Positions 26,660-35,384 of a DNA stretch of 64,000 bases are shown here, in pieces. The stretch is from an uncultured Brachyspira sp. (lineage in GTDB: Bacteria > Spirochaetota > Brachyspiria > Brachyspirales > Brachyspiraceae). The notes beneath the pieces are model-generated. The model had not been told where the DNA came from and ran no database searches. It saw nothing but the letters and a program-made list of their open reading frames with translations. The stretch lies in the NCBI RefSeq assembly GCF_944393015.1, contig NZ_CALXYQ010000009.1, positions 26,529 to 90,528 on the forward strand. Direction: 5' to 3'. Each line of letters begins with the position of its first letter. The first letter of the stretch is position 1. Made by a program: the position numbers and the translations under genes.

Positions 26660-26911
26660 TTAATCGTCCCATTCCTGACCTAATAACTGACCTGATTTGT
26701 CAATGTATAATTCCATCATATTATTCATTTTTACTTTATATACATTGTAATGCTCCATCTCTACTGCCCAAATCTCAGCTTGAGGATAAGTTCTCTTAGC
26801 TGTTGCTATTACAGCCTGAGGAACTTGATTAAGAGGTACATACCAATCAGCAAATAAAGCTGAAGTACTTAAAACTGTTAAAGCCACTAATAAACAAAGT
26901 ATTTTTTTCAT
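26660..26911 (-). CDS. Small secreted PepSY-like protein
   Basis: The 83-residue protein has a signal peptide (MKKILCLLVALTVLSTSALF, cleavage near A-DW). The mature part is a single PepSY-like unit: VIATAKRTYPQAEIWAVEME, then VYKVKMNNMMELYIDKSGQLLGQEWDD. Proteins of this type bind or inhibit partners in the periplasm. It lies 49 bases after the larger paralogue at 26961, whose last 48 residues match it closely (KRTYP...NNMMELY...GQLLGQ.WDD), so the pair arose by tandem duplication and is probably cotranscribed. GGAG precedes ATG. Confidence 0.8.
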   Translation of the reverse strand: MKKILCLLVALTVLSTSALFADWYVPLNQVPQAVIATAKRTYPQAEIWAVEMEHYNVYKVKMNNMMELYIDKSGQLLGQEWDD

Positions 26912-26960
26912 ATTTTCTCCTTTTAATTAATATTTTATTTTTTATTATAAATTATTTGTA

Positions 26961-27587
26961 TTAATCGTCCCATTTTTGACCTAATAACTGACCGTTATTA
27001 TCAACATATAATTCCATCATATTGTTTAATTTTATTTCAAATATAGTGAACTGTTTTTCTATTTTCACTATAGCAGCATTAGGATAAGTTCTTTTTATTG
27101 TATTCATAACATTAGCAGGCAATATAGTAGCAGGCATATTTCCATAGCATTTAACTTCTTTCCAATCACCATTAGGGAAGAAATCTATTTGAGTTCCATT
27201 TTCTAAATATACTTCTATATCTTCCCAATCTCTTTCAATGAAAGTAACTTTTATATTAGGGAAATGCTGTTTTATAAAGTTCTGAGCATTCTGAGGTATA
27301 GAAGATAATTGAACTCCATATCCATATTGCTGCTGACCACCTTGCTGAGCATAAGGATCCTGTGCAGGAGGCTGAGCATAAGGGTCTTGATAACCACCTT
27401 GACTGCCTTGCTGTCCATAAGGATCCTGATATCCTCCTTGACCGCCTTGCTGTCCATAAGGGTCTTGGTATCCACCTTGTCCGCCGCCTTGATTATTATT
27501 ATCATAATATCCGTCATATTGAGCAAACAATGAACCTGTAAGCATCGCTGAAACAAAAAGTATAAATAAAGCTTTTTTTATAGTCAT
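26961..27587 (-). CDS. Secreted protein with Gln/Gly/Tyr repeats and two PepSY-like units
   Basis: The 208-residue protein (start MTIKKALFILFVSAMLTGSL with a GGAG site; a longer in-frame start upstream lacks one) has a signal peptide to about residue 23. Next comes a low-complexity region of QGGYQDPYGQQG-type repeats (about 31-88). The C-terminal part contains two PepSY-like units, one at about 90-150 (LSSIPQNAQNFIKQHFPNIK) and one at 155-208 ending NNMMELYVDNNGQLLGQ. The repeat region is likely flexible or self-associating. The final unit is a paralogue of the 26660 protein. Confidence 0.8.
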   Translation of the reverse strand: MTIKKALFILFVSAMLTGSLFAQYDGYYDNNNQGGGQGGYQDPYGQQGGQGGYQDPYGQQGSQGGYQDPYAQPPAQDPYAQQGGQQQYGYGVQLSSIPQNAQNFIKQHFPNIKVTFIERDWEDIEVYLENGTQIDFFPNGDWKEVKCYGNMPATILPANVMNTIKRTYPNAAIVKIEKQFTIFEIKLNNMMELYVDNNGQLLGQKWDD

Positions 27588-27656
27588 AAAAATTCTCCTG
27601 TTTTTTATTTTGTAAAGACAATTTAGTAACAAGTAAATTATCTTTACATTTAGCAT

Positions 27657-28118
27657 TATAGTACAATTTTATAATTATGTCAATTAATTTTACTAGTTTT
27701 TTACTAAAAATTTACATTTTTTTTAAAATTATATTAGCTTTTTATGTTAGACTTGTTTTAAAAATATTTAAAAAAATCATATTCAGAATTGTTTTAATAT
27801 TAAATTATAAAAATGAGTCATTATAAGTTTTATAAAGAATTATTTTTAATGTATAAAAATCTTTTTTCTTACATACACTTATGTACTCTTAATCATAAAT
27901 AAATTATTGCTTACTGCTAAGTCAAAATTTATATAATAATACCTAAATATTCATTAATTTTGAAACATATACAAAGTTTTTATTTTTAAAAAATTTTATA
28001 TCATTATAAGAAAACAGTTTTAAATCAATAGTCTAATTACAGACATTTATTTATTGATTATATAATTTTAATAATATCAATCAAATTAAAAAAGAAATAT
28101 TTCTATATATAAAAATTC
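27657..28118. other. AT-rich intergenic gap between divergent genes
   Basis: No repeat module, terminator or small gene was recognised in this stretch between the PepSY-like genes and asd. It should contain the promoter of the PepSY-like pair on the minus strand. Confidence 0.4.
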
Positions 28119-28147
28119 TTGATTTTAATATATTATTAATATATAAT
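28119..28147 (+). promoter_or_regulatory. Sigma70-like promoter of asd
   Basis: TTGATT and TATAAT are separated by 17 bases; the leader to the asd start would be about 35 bases. Confidence 0.7.
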
Positions 28148-28188
28148 TGCAGGAACAAAAAATAAAAAATAATTAATGGTACACTATT

Positions 28189-29301
28189 ATGAAAAAAGTA
28201 AATTTATGTTTATTAGGGGCTTCCGGTGCTGTAGGTCAGGAAATGCTTAAAGTATTGGAAGAAAGAAAATTCCCAATCAATGAGTTAAGACTTCTTGGAA
28301 ATAGAGAAGCAGGAAAAAAAGTAAAATTCAACGGAAAAGAATACACAATCGAAAAGACAACTAAAGATTCATTCAAAGATATGGACATAACATTGGTTGC
28401 TGTAGGAGCTGATTTAAGTAAGAAATTAAGTCCGTTAGCTGTAAAAGCTGGAAGTATAGTTGTAGATAACAGCAGTGCTTTCAGAATGGACAAAAATGTT
28501 CCTTTAGTAGTTCCTGAAGTTAATCCTGAAGATGTTAAGCTTCATAAAGGAATAATAGCTAATCCTAACTGCTCTACAATAATAGCTTTAGTTGCATTAG
28601 CTCCGCTTCATAAATTCGGAAAGATAAAAAGAATCATAGCTTCTACTTATCAGGCTGTTTCCGGTGCTGGTAAAGAAGGTATGGAAGAATTAGAGCAGCA
28701 GATAAAAGATTATGTTGCAGGAAAAAAACTTAAAAATAGTACTTTCAAATATCAAATACTTCACAATTTAATTCCTCATATTGATTCTTTCGATAAGAAT
28801 GGATACACTAAAGAAGAATTAAAAATGACTAATGAAGGAAGAAAAATTCTTCATGCACCTGATATGCAGATAAGCTGTACTTGTGTAAGAGTTCCTGTTA
28901 TAAGAAGCCATAGCGAATCTATCACAATAGAAACTGAGAAAAAAATCACTGCTAAAAAAGCTAAGGAATTATTATCTAAAGCAAAAGGAGTAAAAATAGT
29001 TGATGATCCTGCTAAGTTTAAATATCCTATGCCTTTAGATACTTCTAATCAGGACAATATATATGTTGGAAGAATAAGAGAAGATATCAGTGCTAAAAAT
29101 TCATTGGTATTCTGGTGTGCAGGAGACCAAATAAGAAAAGGTGCTGCTACAAATGCTGTACAAATAGCTGAACTTCTTTTACCTGAATTAGAAAAAAAAT
29201 CTGATGATAATTCTGTGGAAAAGAAAACAACAGAAAAGAAAGCAGCAGCAGAAAAAAAACCTGCTAGAAAACCATGTGTAAGAAAATCAACAAAGAAATA
29301 A
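28189..29301 (+). CDS. asd: Aspartate-semialdehyde dehydrogenase with Lys-rich C-terminal extension
   Basis: The enzyme reduces aspartyl phosphate to aspartate semialdehyde with NADPH, on the route to lysine, diaminopimelate, methionine and threonine. The nucleotide-binding GASGAVGQEML is near residues 10-20, the catalytic cysteine is in NPNCSTI (about 129), and the QAVSGAGKEGMEEL and RVPVIRSHSESI blocks are present. The core ends at about residue 335 (NAVQIAELLLPEL). A further 35 residues rich in Lys, Glu and Ala (VEKKTTEKKAAAEKKPARK) extend the protein and resemble histone-H1-like or nucleic-acid-binding tails; this is unusual for the family. A terminator follows. Confidence 0.95.
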   Translation: MKKVNLCLLGASGAVGQEMLKVLEERKFPINELRLLGNREAGKKVKFNGKEYTIEKTTKDSFKDMDITLVAVGADLSKKLSPLAVKAGSIVVDNSSAFRMDKNVPLVVPEVNPEDVKLHKGIIANPNCSTIIALVALAPLHKFGKIKRIIASTYQAVSGAGKEGMEELEQQIKDYVAGKKLKNSTFKYQILHNLIPHIDSFDKNGYTKEELKMTNEGRKILHAPDMQISCTCVRVPVIRSHSESITIETEKKITAKKAKELLSKAKGVKIVDDPAKFKYPMPLDTSNQDNIYVGRIREDISAKNSLVFWCAGDQIRKGAATNAVQIAELLLPELEKKSDDNSVEKKTTEKKAAAEKKPARKPCVRKSTKK

Positions 29302-29326
29302 TGATTTAAGTAAAATATAAAACAAA

Positions 29327-29358
29327 TAAGAGGTTCTATATTATTATAGACCTCTTTT
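29327..29358 (+). terminator. Intrinsic terminator of asd
   Basis: AAGAGGT...ACCTCTT stem with internal CTATA/TATAG pairing, followed by six T. Confidence 0.88.
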
Positions 29359-29439
29359 TTATTGCAACAAATTAATTATTTATAATTAATTTGTTATTTT
29401 AGTATTTTCATTGATTGGTTTTTATTATTTTCTTGATTT

Positions 29440-29700
29440 TAGTATATACTAAAAATTTTTAACTTTGTCAACTATTTGCCATAGGGGCTTTCCGCACGGT
29501 ACTGCAAATTATTATGGATAGCTAACTATACGTGCGGCTGATTACTTATTATTGTGTAAAAATCAATAATTTATATTACATATAAAACATATTTAGCCAA
29601 TATAAAATAATATTTTATATTATAAAAAATATTATTTACATTCATAAAAAAGCAAAAATTGACAAAATGTAATTGTTTAGGTATATACTGAAAATTTTTA
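29440..29700 (+). repeat. Dispersed 260-bp element, copy B, with outward promoter
   Basis: Begins TAGTATATACTAAAAATTTT and ends GGTATATACTGAAAATTTT, so the ends are also near-direct repeats. It contains CCGCACGGTA...TATACGTGCGG (about 29493-29538). Near its right end TTGACA (29660-29665) and TATATA are 17 bases apart, a promoter-like pair pointing out of the element. Confidence 0.8.
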
Positions 29701-29707
29701 GTATATT

Positions 29708-29866
29708 TCAAATTAATTTTCTATGCTTATTTTGGCAATTGCAATTTTTACAATCGCATGAACATTTATTATTATGATTATTTAATTTATTTATGTTTTT
29801 TACTGCCTGAGTTATTAAAAAAATTAATGCTGCTACTACTATAAATGCTACTATGACTATATCCAT
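29708..29866 (-). CDS. FeoB-associated-type Cys-rich membrane protein
   Basis: A 52-residue reading frame starts MDIVIVAFIVVAALIFLITQ, a single membrane segment, and continues AVKNINKLNN to a cluster CSCDCKNCNC near the C terminus. An AAGGA site lies 5 bases before ATG. This is the layout of the small FeoB-associated Cys-rich proteins that accompany ferrous iron transporters and may bind iron or redox partners. No feoB is in the window. It is too short for many gene finders. Its downstream end is immediately beside element copy B. Confidence 0.8.
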   Translation of the reverse strand: MDIVIVAFIVVAALIFLITQAVKNINKLNNHNNKCSCDCKNCNCQNKHRKLI

Positions 29867-29976
29867 AACATTCCTTTATACATTTGTTTGTATTAATACA
29901 AAATATGTTTTAATATTCTAACAAATTTTATACAATAGTCAATATACCTATAAAAATAATATAATAAAATATATAA

Positions 29977-30010
29977 AAAAACAGAGAGATATAAAAATCC
30001 CTCTGTTTTA
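29977..30010 (-). terminator. Intrinsic terminator of the purine permease gene
   Basis: AACAGAGGG / CTCTCTGTT imperfect stem, followed on the minus strand by seven T. Confidence 0.8.
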
Positions 30011-30038
30011 ATACTCACATTGATCAATTAAATATTAA

Positions 30039-31349
30039 TTATCCTAAATGCTTCTGTATTATAGGCATAAGTATTTTAATTAAAAGAAGTGCTGATAATA
30101 TCCAAGTTAATAATGATATATCTCTATTTTTACCAGAAACGAATTTTAATATAGTAAATGATAATACTCCGAAAGTTATACCTTCAGCTATACTATAAGC
30201 GAAAGGCATAAATATTATACATATAAAAGCAGGAATTGCCTCTGTATAATCATTGAAATTAATCTCTAATATAGGAGTCATCATGAATAATCCAACTATA
30301 ATCAAAGCAGGTGCAGTAGCAGCAGAAGGTATAGCTAAAAATATATGTGATAAGAATAATGAAACAGCAAATAATATAGCAACAACAAGTGAAGTTAAAC
30401 CTGTTTTACCGCCTTCAGCAACACCTGATGCACTTTCTACATAAGTAGTAACAGTAGAAGTACCTAAGCATGCACCTACAACTGTTCCAACAGCATCAGC
30501 AAATAAAGCCTGTTTACATCTAGGAACTTCCCCATTTTTTGTAAGCATATCTGCTTTAGTACATACTCCAACTAATGTACCTACTGTATCAAATATATCA
30601 ACAAAAAGGAAAGTAAATAATACTATAAACATATTAGGAGTAAGTATATTGCTGAAATCAAGTTTGAAAGCTATAGGTTCTAATGAAGGAGGTATAAAGC
30701 TAGCATCAGGAGACATTTTTGTAAGTCCCATAGGAATACCGATTATTGCTGTAATAAATATACCTAAAAGTATTGCACCTTTTACATTATATGCTAATAA
30801 AATTGCTGTTATAAGGAGTCCTATAATAGCAAGTAATGCACTGCCTGAAGTGATGTTGCCTAGTCCAAGTAAAGTAGCATCATTATTAACTATAATTTTA
30901 GAATTTTGAAGCCCTATAAAAGCTATGAATAATCCTATACCTACTGAAATAGCTCTTTTCATATTAACAGGTATACTATTAACTATAGCCTCTCTTACAT
31001 TAAAAATAGTAAGAACAACAAATATAATACCTTCTATAAATACGGCTGTTAAAGCAGTTTGCCAGCTATAGCCCATACCCAATACTACAGTATAAGCAAA
31101 GAAAGCATTAAGTCCCATACCAGGTGCTAAAGCAAAAGGAAGATTAGCAAGTAAAGACATTATCAAAGTTGCTATTATTGCAGATACTACTGTAGCTGTA
31201 AATACTGCTCCTTTGTCCATACCTGTGGCACCAAGTACATCAGGGTTTACTGCTAGTATATAAGCCATTGTCATGAAAGTAGTAAAGCCGGCTATTACCT
31301 CTGTTTTTACATTAGTACCATATTCTTTTAACTTGAAAAATTTGTCCAT
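30039..31349 (-). CDS. NCS2-family purine (adenine/guanine/hypoxanthine) permease, AzgA/PbuG-like
   Basis: The 436-residue membrane protein has about 12-14 hydrophobic segments. Motifs of the AzgA branch of NCS2 transporters are present: NVKTEVIAGFTTFMTMAYIL, NPDVLGATGMDKGAVFTATV, ANLPFALAPGMGLNAFFAYT and VDIFDTVGTLVGVCTKADML, plus GTSTVTTYVESASGVAEGGKTGL. It imports purine bases, probably with protons. A purine riboswitch was looked for upstream and not seen. An AAGGAA site precedes ATG. The gene has its own terminator and no purine neighbours. Confidence 0.94.
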   Translation of the reverse strand: MDKFFKLKEYGTNVKTEVIAGFTTFMTMAYILAVNPDVLGATGMDKGAVFTATVVSAIIATLIMSLLANLPFALAPGMGLNAFFAYTVVLGMGYSWQTALTAVFIEGIIFVVLTIFNVREAIVNSIPVNMKRAISVGIGLFIAFIGLQNSKIIVNNDATLLGLGNITSGSALLAIIGLLITAILLAYNVKGAILLGIFITAIIGIPMGLTKMSPDASFIPPSLEPIAFKLDFSNILTPNMFIVLFTFLFVDIFDTVGTLVGVCTKADMLTKNGEVPRCKQALFADAVGTVVGACLGTSTVTTYVESASGVAEGGKTGLTSLVVAILFAVSLFLSHIFLAIPSAATAPALIIVGLFMMTPILEINFNDYTEAIPAFICIIFMPFAYSIAEGITFGVLSFTILKFVSGKNRDISLLTWILSALLLIKILMPIIQKHLG

Positions 31350-31556
31350 AAAATATATTCCTTATAACAGTTTTTTCTTCATAACTATTTTTAATTATGA
31401 AAGCTATAATATATATGAGATTATAATTTTTGCAATATTTTTTTATTTATAAATACAGATTAAATCCTAATTAAGAATAAAGAAATAAAAAATGAAATTC
31501 TAAAAATTTGAAAAGCAGTATTATAATTAATTAAATAAGAAATTTAAATTTAATAT

Positions 31557-31603
31557 AAAAAAACATATACGCATAAATATAATTTATTTGCATATATGTT
31601 TTG
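31557..31603 (-). terminator. Intrinsic terminator of the small lipoprotein gene
   Basis: AAAACATATACGCA / TGCATATATGTTTT near-perfect stem with T runs on either side; it can serve the minus-strand gene ending at 31635. Confidence 0.75.
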
Positions 31604-31634
31604 TATTTTTCGCAGTATTAATTATAATTTTTTA

Positions 31635-32051
31635 TTATTCTATTTTTGTCAAATCATAATCATTCATTTCACCAGTACTAGAATTATTTTCTAGTAATTT
31701 TCCGCCTGATATTTCACTATCACTATTAAATTGTATTGTGTATGTAGTACTTTCTAATACAAAAGAAAATTCTGTAGCTGTAGAATAAATATCTTTTGAA
31801 ATATTTATTTTCTTATCCTCAGTTATTACCGGTTTTCCGCTAGACTTTTCCAAATAAATTATATTTGCTTGATCATCAAGTTTAAACATTATTCTAATTC
31901 TGAAAGTTTCTCGAATTGCAATACCTTCATAGGTTCCCTTTCTTTGAGAAATAGTTATTATATTACTACTAGGATTAGTTACTATATCACCGCAGCTTAA
32001 AATAAAAACAGACACAATTAAAATTATAATTTTATTAATATGTTTAGTCAT
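31635..32051 (-). CDS. Hypothetical lipoprotein
   Basis: The 138-residue protein has a signal peptide with lipobox (FILSC, Cys20) followed by GDIVTNPSSN. The mature part (IAIRETFRIRIMFKLDDQAN, FSFVLESTTYTIQFNSDSEI) alternates hydrophobic and polar residues, like a small beta barrel. It shares its overall plan with the lipoprotein at 4313 and may be a distant paralogue. No family recognised. Confidence 0.68.
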   Translation of the reverse strand: MTKHINKIIILIVSVFILSCGDIVTNPSSNIITISQRKGTYEGIAIRETFRIRIMFKLDDQANIIYLEKSSGKPVITEDKKINISKDIYSTATEFSFVLESTTYTIQFNSDSEISGGKLLENNSSTGEMNDYDLTKIE

Positions 32052-32295
32052 TTTTCTATTCTTTTATTAATATTGTAAACACAAGTTATCTACAATAATT
32101 ATTACAGCTTAATACTTATTGTAAAATAGCAAATGTTTTTTGATTTTATATTTCTTTTATTCTATAAAAAATAATGAATTGTCAAGATTACTTGAAGAAC
32201 AATAAAAAATATAATACTATTACCCATGCTAAGCAAAACAAAAAATATAATCAATATTAAAATTATACTTTCAATAAAAAACAATATTGTATAAA

Positions 32296-32400
32296 ACATG
32301 CGTTAATCAAAGCTATAAATTTAAAAAAACTTGGGCGGGCATGCTTTTTCTAACTAATCAGAAAAAATATTTTAAATAAACTTTTCAACAAAAAACGATA
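32296..32400. repeat. Partial G-module repeat with CATGCG box
   Basis: ACATGCGTTAATCAAAGC near 32302 and CTTGGGCGGGCATGC near 32330 form a half unit, like the copy at 33487. The module's AAAGGGCGGG end is missing. The rest of the 32052-32469 gap shows nothing recognisable. Confidence 0.6.
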
Positions 32401-32469
32401 AATATAAATAGATTGGAGTAAAAATAAAATTAAAAAATAATATTTTATTAACTATAAGGAAATATATTT

Positions 32470-33402
32470 ATGAAGAAAAATAATGTATACAGAAATGAAA
32501 AAATAGAAGGAAGAAGTTTTTTCGGTATTATTAAAAATAATTCTTATTTTCTTTCTAATTTAGCAATTTATGAAGATGGTATAGTTAGTGCTTGGTCTAA
32601 ATTTGATATTTATCAGTTTGAAAAAGCATTGGAGAGAAAATGGGTTGTATCATTTACAGAAGATAATGAAAAATTAGATATTCATGGTATAGGTGATTTT
32701 AAAATTTTAGAATCACAGTGGTTTCATAAAGATGATTATTATGAATACATTAAAAGCATATTAAAAGAAATGAATCCTAAAATGCAGAATATTTATAAAA
32801 CCACTCAGAGAGAGATAGAAAAATGGGAAAAATTAAAAGTATCATTTATGGCTAATCCTATTGATTTTAAAATGAAAGGACAATTCGGGTATGATTTATC
32901 CGACGGTAAAAGTTATTTTATATTCAGAAAATCTTCTAATTACTCATCCAGCAAAGAAATATTTTTAACCTGCTATACCATTTATGATGATGAAACAATA
33001 TCCATATATAATGATGATAATATATATAATTTTGATGATATAAAAAAGATGTTTGATAAAAATGAACTACTTTTATATCCTAAAGAAGATGATACCATAA
33101 TAATAGAGAATCTTTCCAAACTTAAATTAAAACCATCTATAAAATACACAAATAAAAAAGAAAAATTAAAAGAGATAGAAGAAAATATAAAAGAGATTTC
33201 AGGTAAAGAAAATGCTTTTGATTATGCAATAAAATGCTACCATGATTATCTTGTATATCCTTCAGATGATAATAGAGAATTATTAAAAGATGCTTATGAG
33301 AAAGTACCTGAACATGAAAGAATGTTTTTAGGTGATATGGACAATAAAGATACTGATTTTAGAAGAATAATATATACTCCTAATATAAAAAGAGAAGTAT
33401 GA
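32470..33402 (+). CDS. Hypothetical protein with internal duplication
   Basis: The 310-residue protein has no signal peptide. Two related halves are visible: SFFGIIKNNSYFLSNLAIYE then EDGIVSAWSKFDIYQFEKAL near 17-60, and KSYFIFRKSSNYSSSKEIFL then YDDETISIYNDDNIYNFDDI near 156-205. Each reads as a beta-rich unit followed by an acidic helix. The C-terminal 70 residues are helical and charged. Function unknown. An AAGGAAAT site precedes ATG. It is flanked on both sides by G-module repeats, so it behaves as an isolated cassette. Confidence 0.65.
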   Translation: MKKNNVYRNEKIEGRSFFGIIKNNSYFLSNLAIYEDGIVSAWSKFDIYQFEKALERKWVVSFTEDNEKLDIHGIGDFKILESQWFHKDDYYEYIKSILKEMNPKMQNIYKTTQREIEKWEKLKVSFMANPIDFKMKGQFGYDLSDGKSYFIFRKSSNYSSSKEIFLTCYTIYDDETISIYNDDNIYNFDDIKKMFDKNELLLYPKEDDTIIIENLSKLKLKPSIKYTNKKEKLKEIEENIKEISGKENAFDYAIKCYHDYLVYPSDDNRELLKDAYEKVPEHERMFLGDMDNKDTDFRRIIYTPNIKREV

Positions 33403-33479
33403 GATTTATTATCTCGCATGTTAATAAAAACAAAAAATATAAAAAAATTAAAATTACACTTAAAATAAAAAACAATATT

Positions 33480-33845
33480 ATATAAAACATGCGTTAAGTA
33501 AATCTATAAATTTAAAAAATCTTGGGCGGGCATCTTTTTTTCTTAATTAAGCAAAAAATTTAAATAAAATATTATATTACAAAATAGATAATAAACCTAA
33601 AGGGCGGGGTATGTAATTTAAGTTTTAAAATTTAATTACAACCCCACCCTCTATATTTTAAATATTAATCTGCAATATAAATTTTTATTTTCTTGCTGCC
33701 AAATTAGAATTTGTTAGCACCCACCCAAGCAGATATTTAAATTTATAGCATATACAACGCACGATTAACTAAACTTAAATATTATAAAAAATTCATAATT
33801 ATAATTTTTATTATATTAAAAATTCAGTTCACCGTGCGGGAATTC
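33480..33845. repeat. Palindromic G-module repeat pair with boxes
   Basis: ACATGCGTTAAGTAAATC (near 33488) and CTTGGGCGGGC (near 33521) open a module ending AAAGGGCGGGGTATGTAA (near 33598). A dyad follows, then an inverted module (TTACAACCCCACCC near 33637 to GCACCCACCCAAG near 33717) and boxes CAACGCACGATTAAC (near 33752) and CACCGTGCGGG (near 33831). The last box touches the creD stop region. Confidence 0.75.
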
Positions 33846-33847
33846 TT

Positions 33848-35227
33848 TTAGTTATTCTCACCATACCAATCAACATTGCGAGTGAAGTACATAGCAAGAG
33901 CAATAACAGCAAATAACCCTAAAGTTCCCATAAGCAATGCATAATCAGTAAGCTGAAGTATTCCAAATAAGAATATGTATATCAAAGCCTCTACAATAGC
34001 CATTGAAATAGTGTACTTCGGAGATTTTATAATGTAGCCTATATATATTGAAGTTAAAGCCGTTACCATCAATGCACTTATAAAATAACTAATGTTGAAG
34101 TTTATGTGCTCTGATATAGCTAAAAGTAGTAGGTAGAATATTGCATTAGCTATACCTATTAATATATATTGAACAGGGTGTATTCTTTTCTTTGAAAGTA
34201 CTTCGCATAAAAATAATACAAAAAACGGAATGAATATAAATAATATTGCATACTTCACGCTTCTTGATGTTTTCTGATAATTATCATTGAGAAGTAGAAA
34301 AGATATTAAAACATTGTTTGATGATCTATTAACATTTTGATCGGCAGTGAAGTATTGAGTATCATCAATATTATCTGCTCTATTTGCATTTTCATCGCTA
34401 GTCCAATACTTAGTAAATGCTGTATTAAAACTGGCTATATTCCACTCGGCATTGAATCCCTCATTATTAACTTCTCTCTTTGTAGGTAAAAATCCTCCTG
34501 TAAAACTAGGGTCTTTCCATTTTGAAGATATTTTAAAAGTGTTTTCAGAAGCTAATGGAGTTATCATAAGAGAGTTTCCTCCTTGAATGTCCATTGTAAT
34601 ATTAAAATCAAAACCATTTAATATTCTATCTCTTGAAATGGTATAGAAGAATTTATTATTAAACATATTTAAAGCTATACTAATATTTTTCTCATAATAT
34701 TTAAGTTCTTCATTTTCATTAACTAATATAGTAGGAAGCTTCATAAGATTCTTTTTATTTCCTATTCCTAATATAATCATAGCCTCATCATAAAGTATAG
34801 TATCATTATTTTCATCTAAATTATATATTTCAGCATTGTACTTATCGAATCTTCCTGTAATATTTAATTTAGAATTGAATATAGGTGCTTTAAATATTCC
34901 TCTATTTAAACTTGAAACTTCAACATCGCCCGTAACATTATATTCATTAGGCATATAAAAAATATATTTTCTTATATAGCTTATCTCTTTAGTTTCGCTG
35001 TCAATAACCCTAGTTAAATAAGGTATTGCAACAACTATACCTTGTATATTGGCACTGCTTCCCACAGGCTCTATTATAGAAGATACAGCCTCTCTTTGAT
35101 AACTGATTCTATCTCTTACAACACTGTTTATAAAAGACATAGGTATCAAAAGCAAAAGACCTAATATCACTATTATAAGTATTTTAAAACCTAAAGTTTT
35201 TGTTATCTCATTAAAATTTTTTATCAT
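33848..35227 (-). CDS. creD: Inner membrane protein CreD family
   Basis: The 459-residue protein has an N-terminal membrane segment (about 14-34), a large extracytoplasmic domain (about 35-310) and five or six C-terminal membrane segments. Family blocks are LLLLIPMSFINSVVRDRISY, the TRVIDSETKEI/YIFYMPNEYNVTGDV stretch, RGIFKAPIFNSKLNITG, ALLFIFIPFFVLFLCEV-like sequence and the C-terminal FTRNVDWYG. CreD is an envelope protein linked in other bacteria to the CreBC two-component system and to envelope integrity; no creBC genes are here. It ends against a repeat box. Confidence 0.88.
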   Translation of the reverse strand: MIKNFNEITKTLGFKILIIVILGLLLLIPMSFINSVVRDRISYQREAVSSIIEPVGSSANIQGIVVAIPYLTRVIDSETKEISYIRKYIFYMPNEYNVTGDVEVSSLNRGIFKAPIFNSKLNITGRFDKYNAEIYNLDENNDTILYDEAMIILGIGNKKNLMKLPTILVNENEELKYYEKNISIALNMFNNKFFYTISRDRILNGFDFNITMDIQGGNSLMITPLASENTFKISSKWKDPSFTGGFLPTKREVNNEGFNAEWNIASFNTAFTKYWTSDENANRADNIDDTQYFTADQNVNRSSNNVLISFLLLNDNYQKTSRSVKYAILFIFIPFFVLFLCEVLSKKRIHPVQYILIGIANAIFYLLLLAISEHINFNISYFISALMVTALTSIYIGYIIKSPKYTISMAIVEALIYIFLFGILQLTDYALLMGTLGLFAVIALAMYFTRNVDWYGENN

Positions 35228-35384
35228 TATATTTACCCCATAAAAAGTTATTTTCTAAAAATTTTGTTTGATATAAAAAACCATAATACCATAAATAGGT
35301 AATAAAAAATAGTAATAATAAAAATATATTAAAAAATTATTATATAATATGATTTGTAGTATAATAGGTAGAATAATTTAAATA

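Noticed and set aside
30253..30909. Plus-strand frames inside the purine permease gene
   Set aside because: They are antisense shadows of a clearly coding membrane protein gene.
31350..31560. Purine riboswitch upstream of the purine permease
   Set aside because: The conserved loop sequences of the guanine/adenine riboswitch are not found; only AT-rich DNA is seen.
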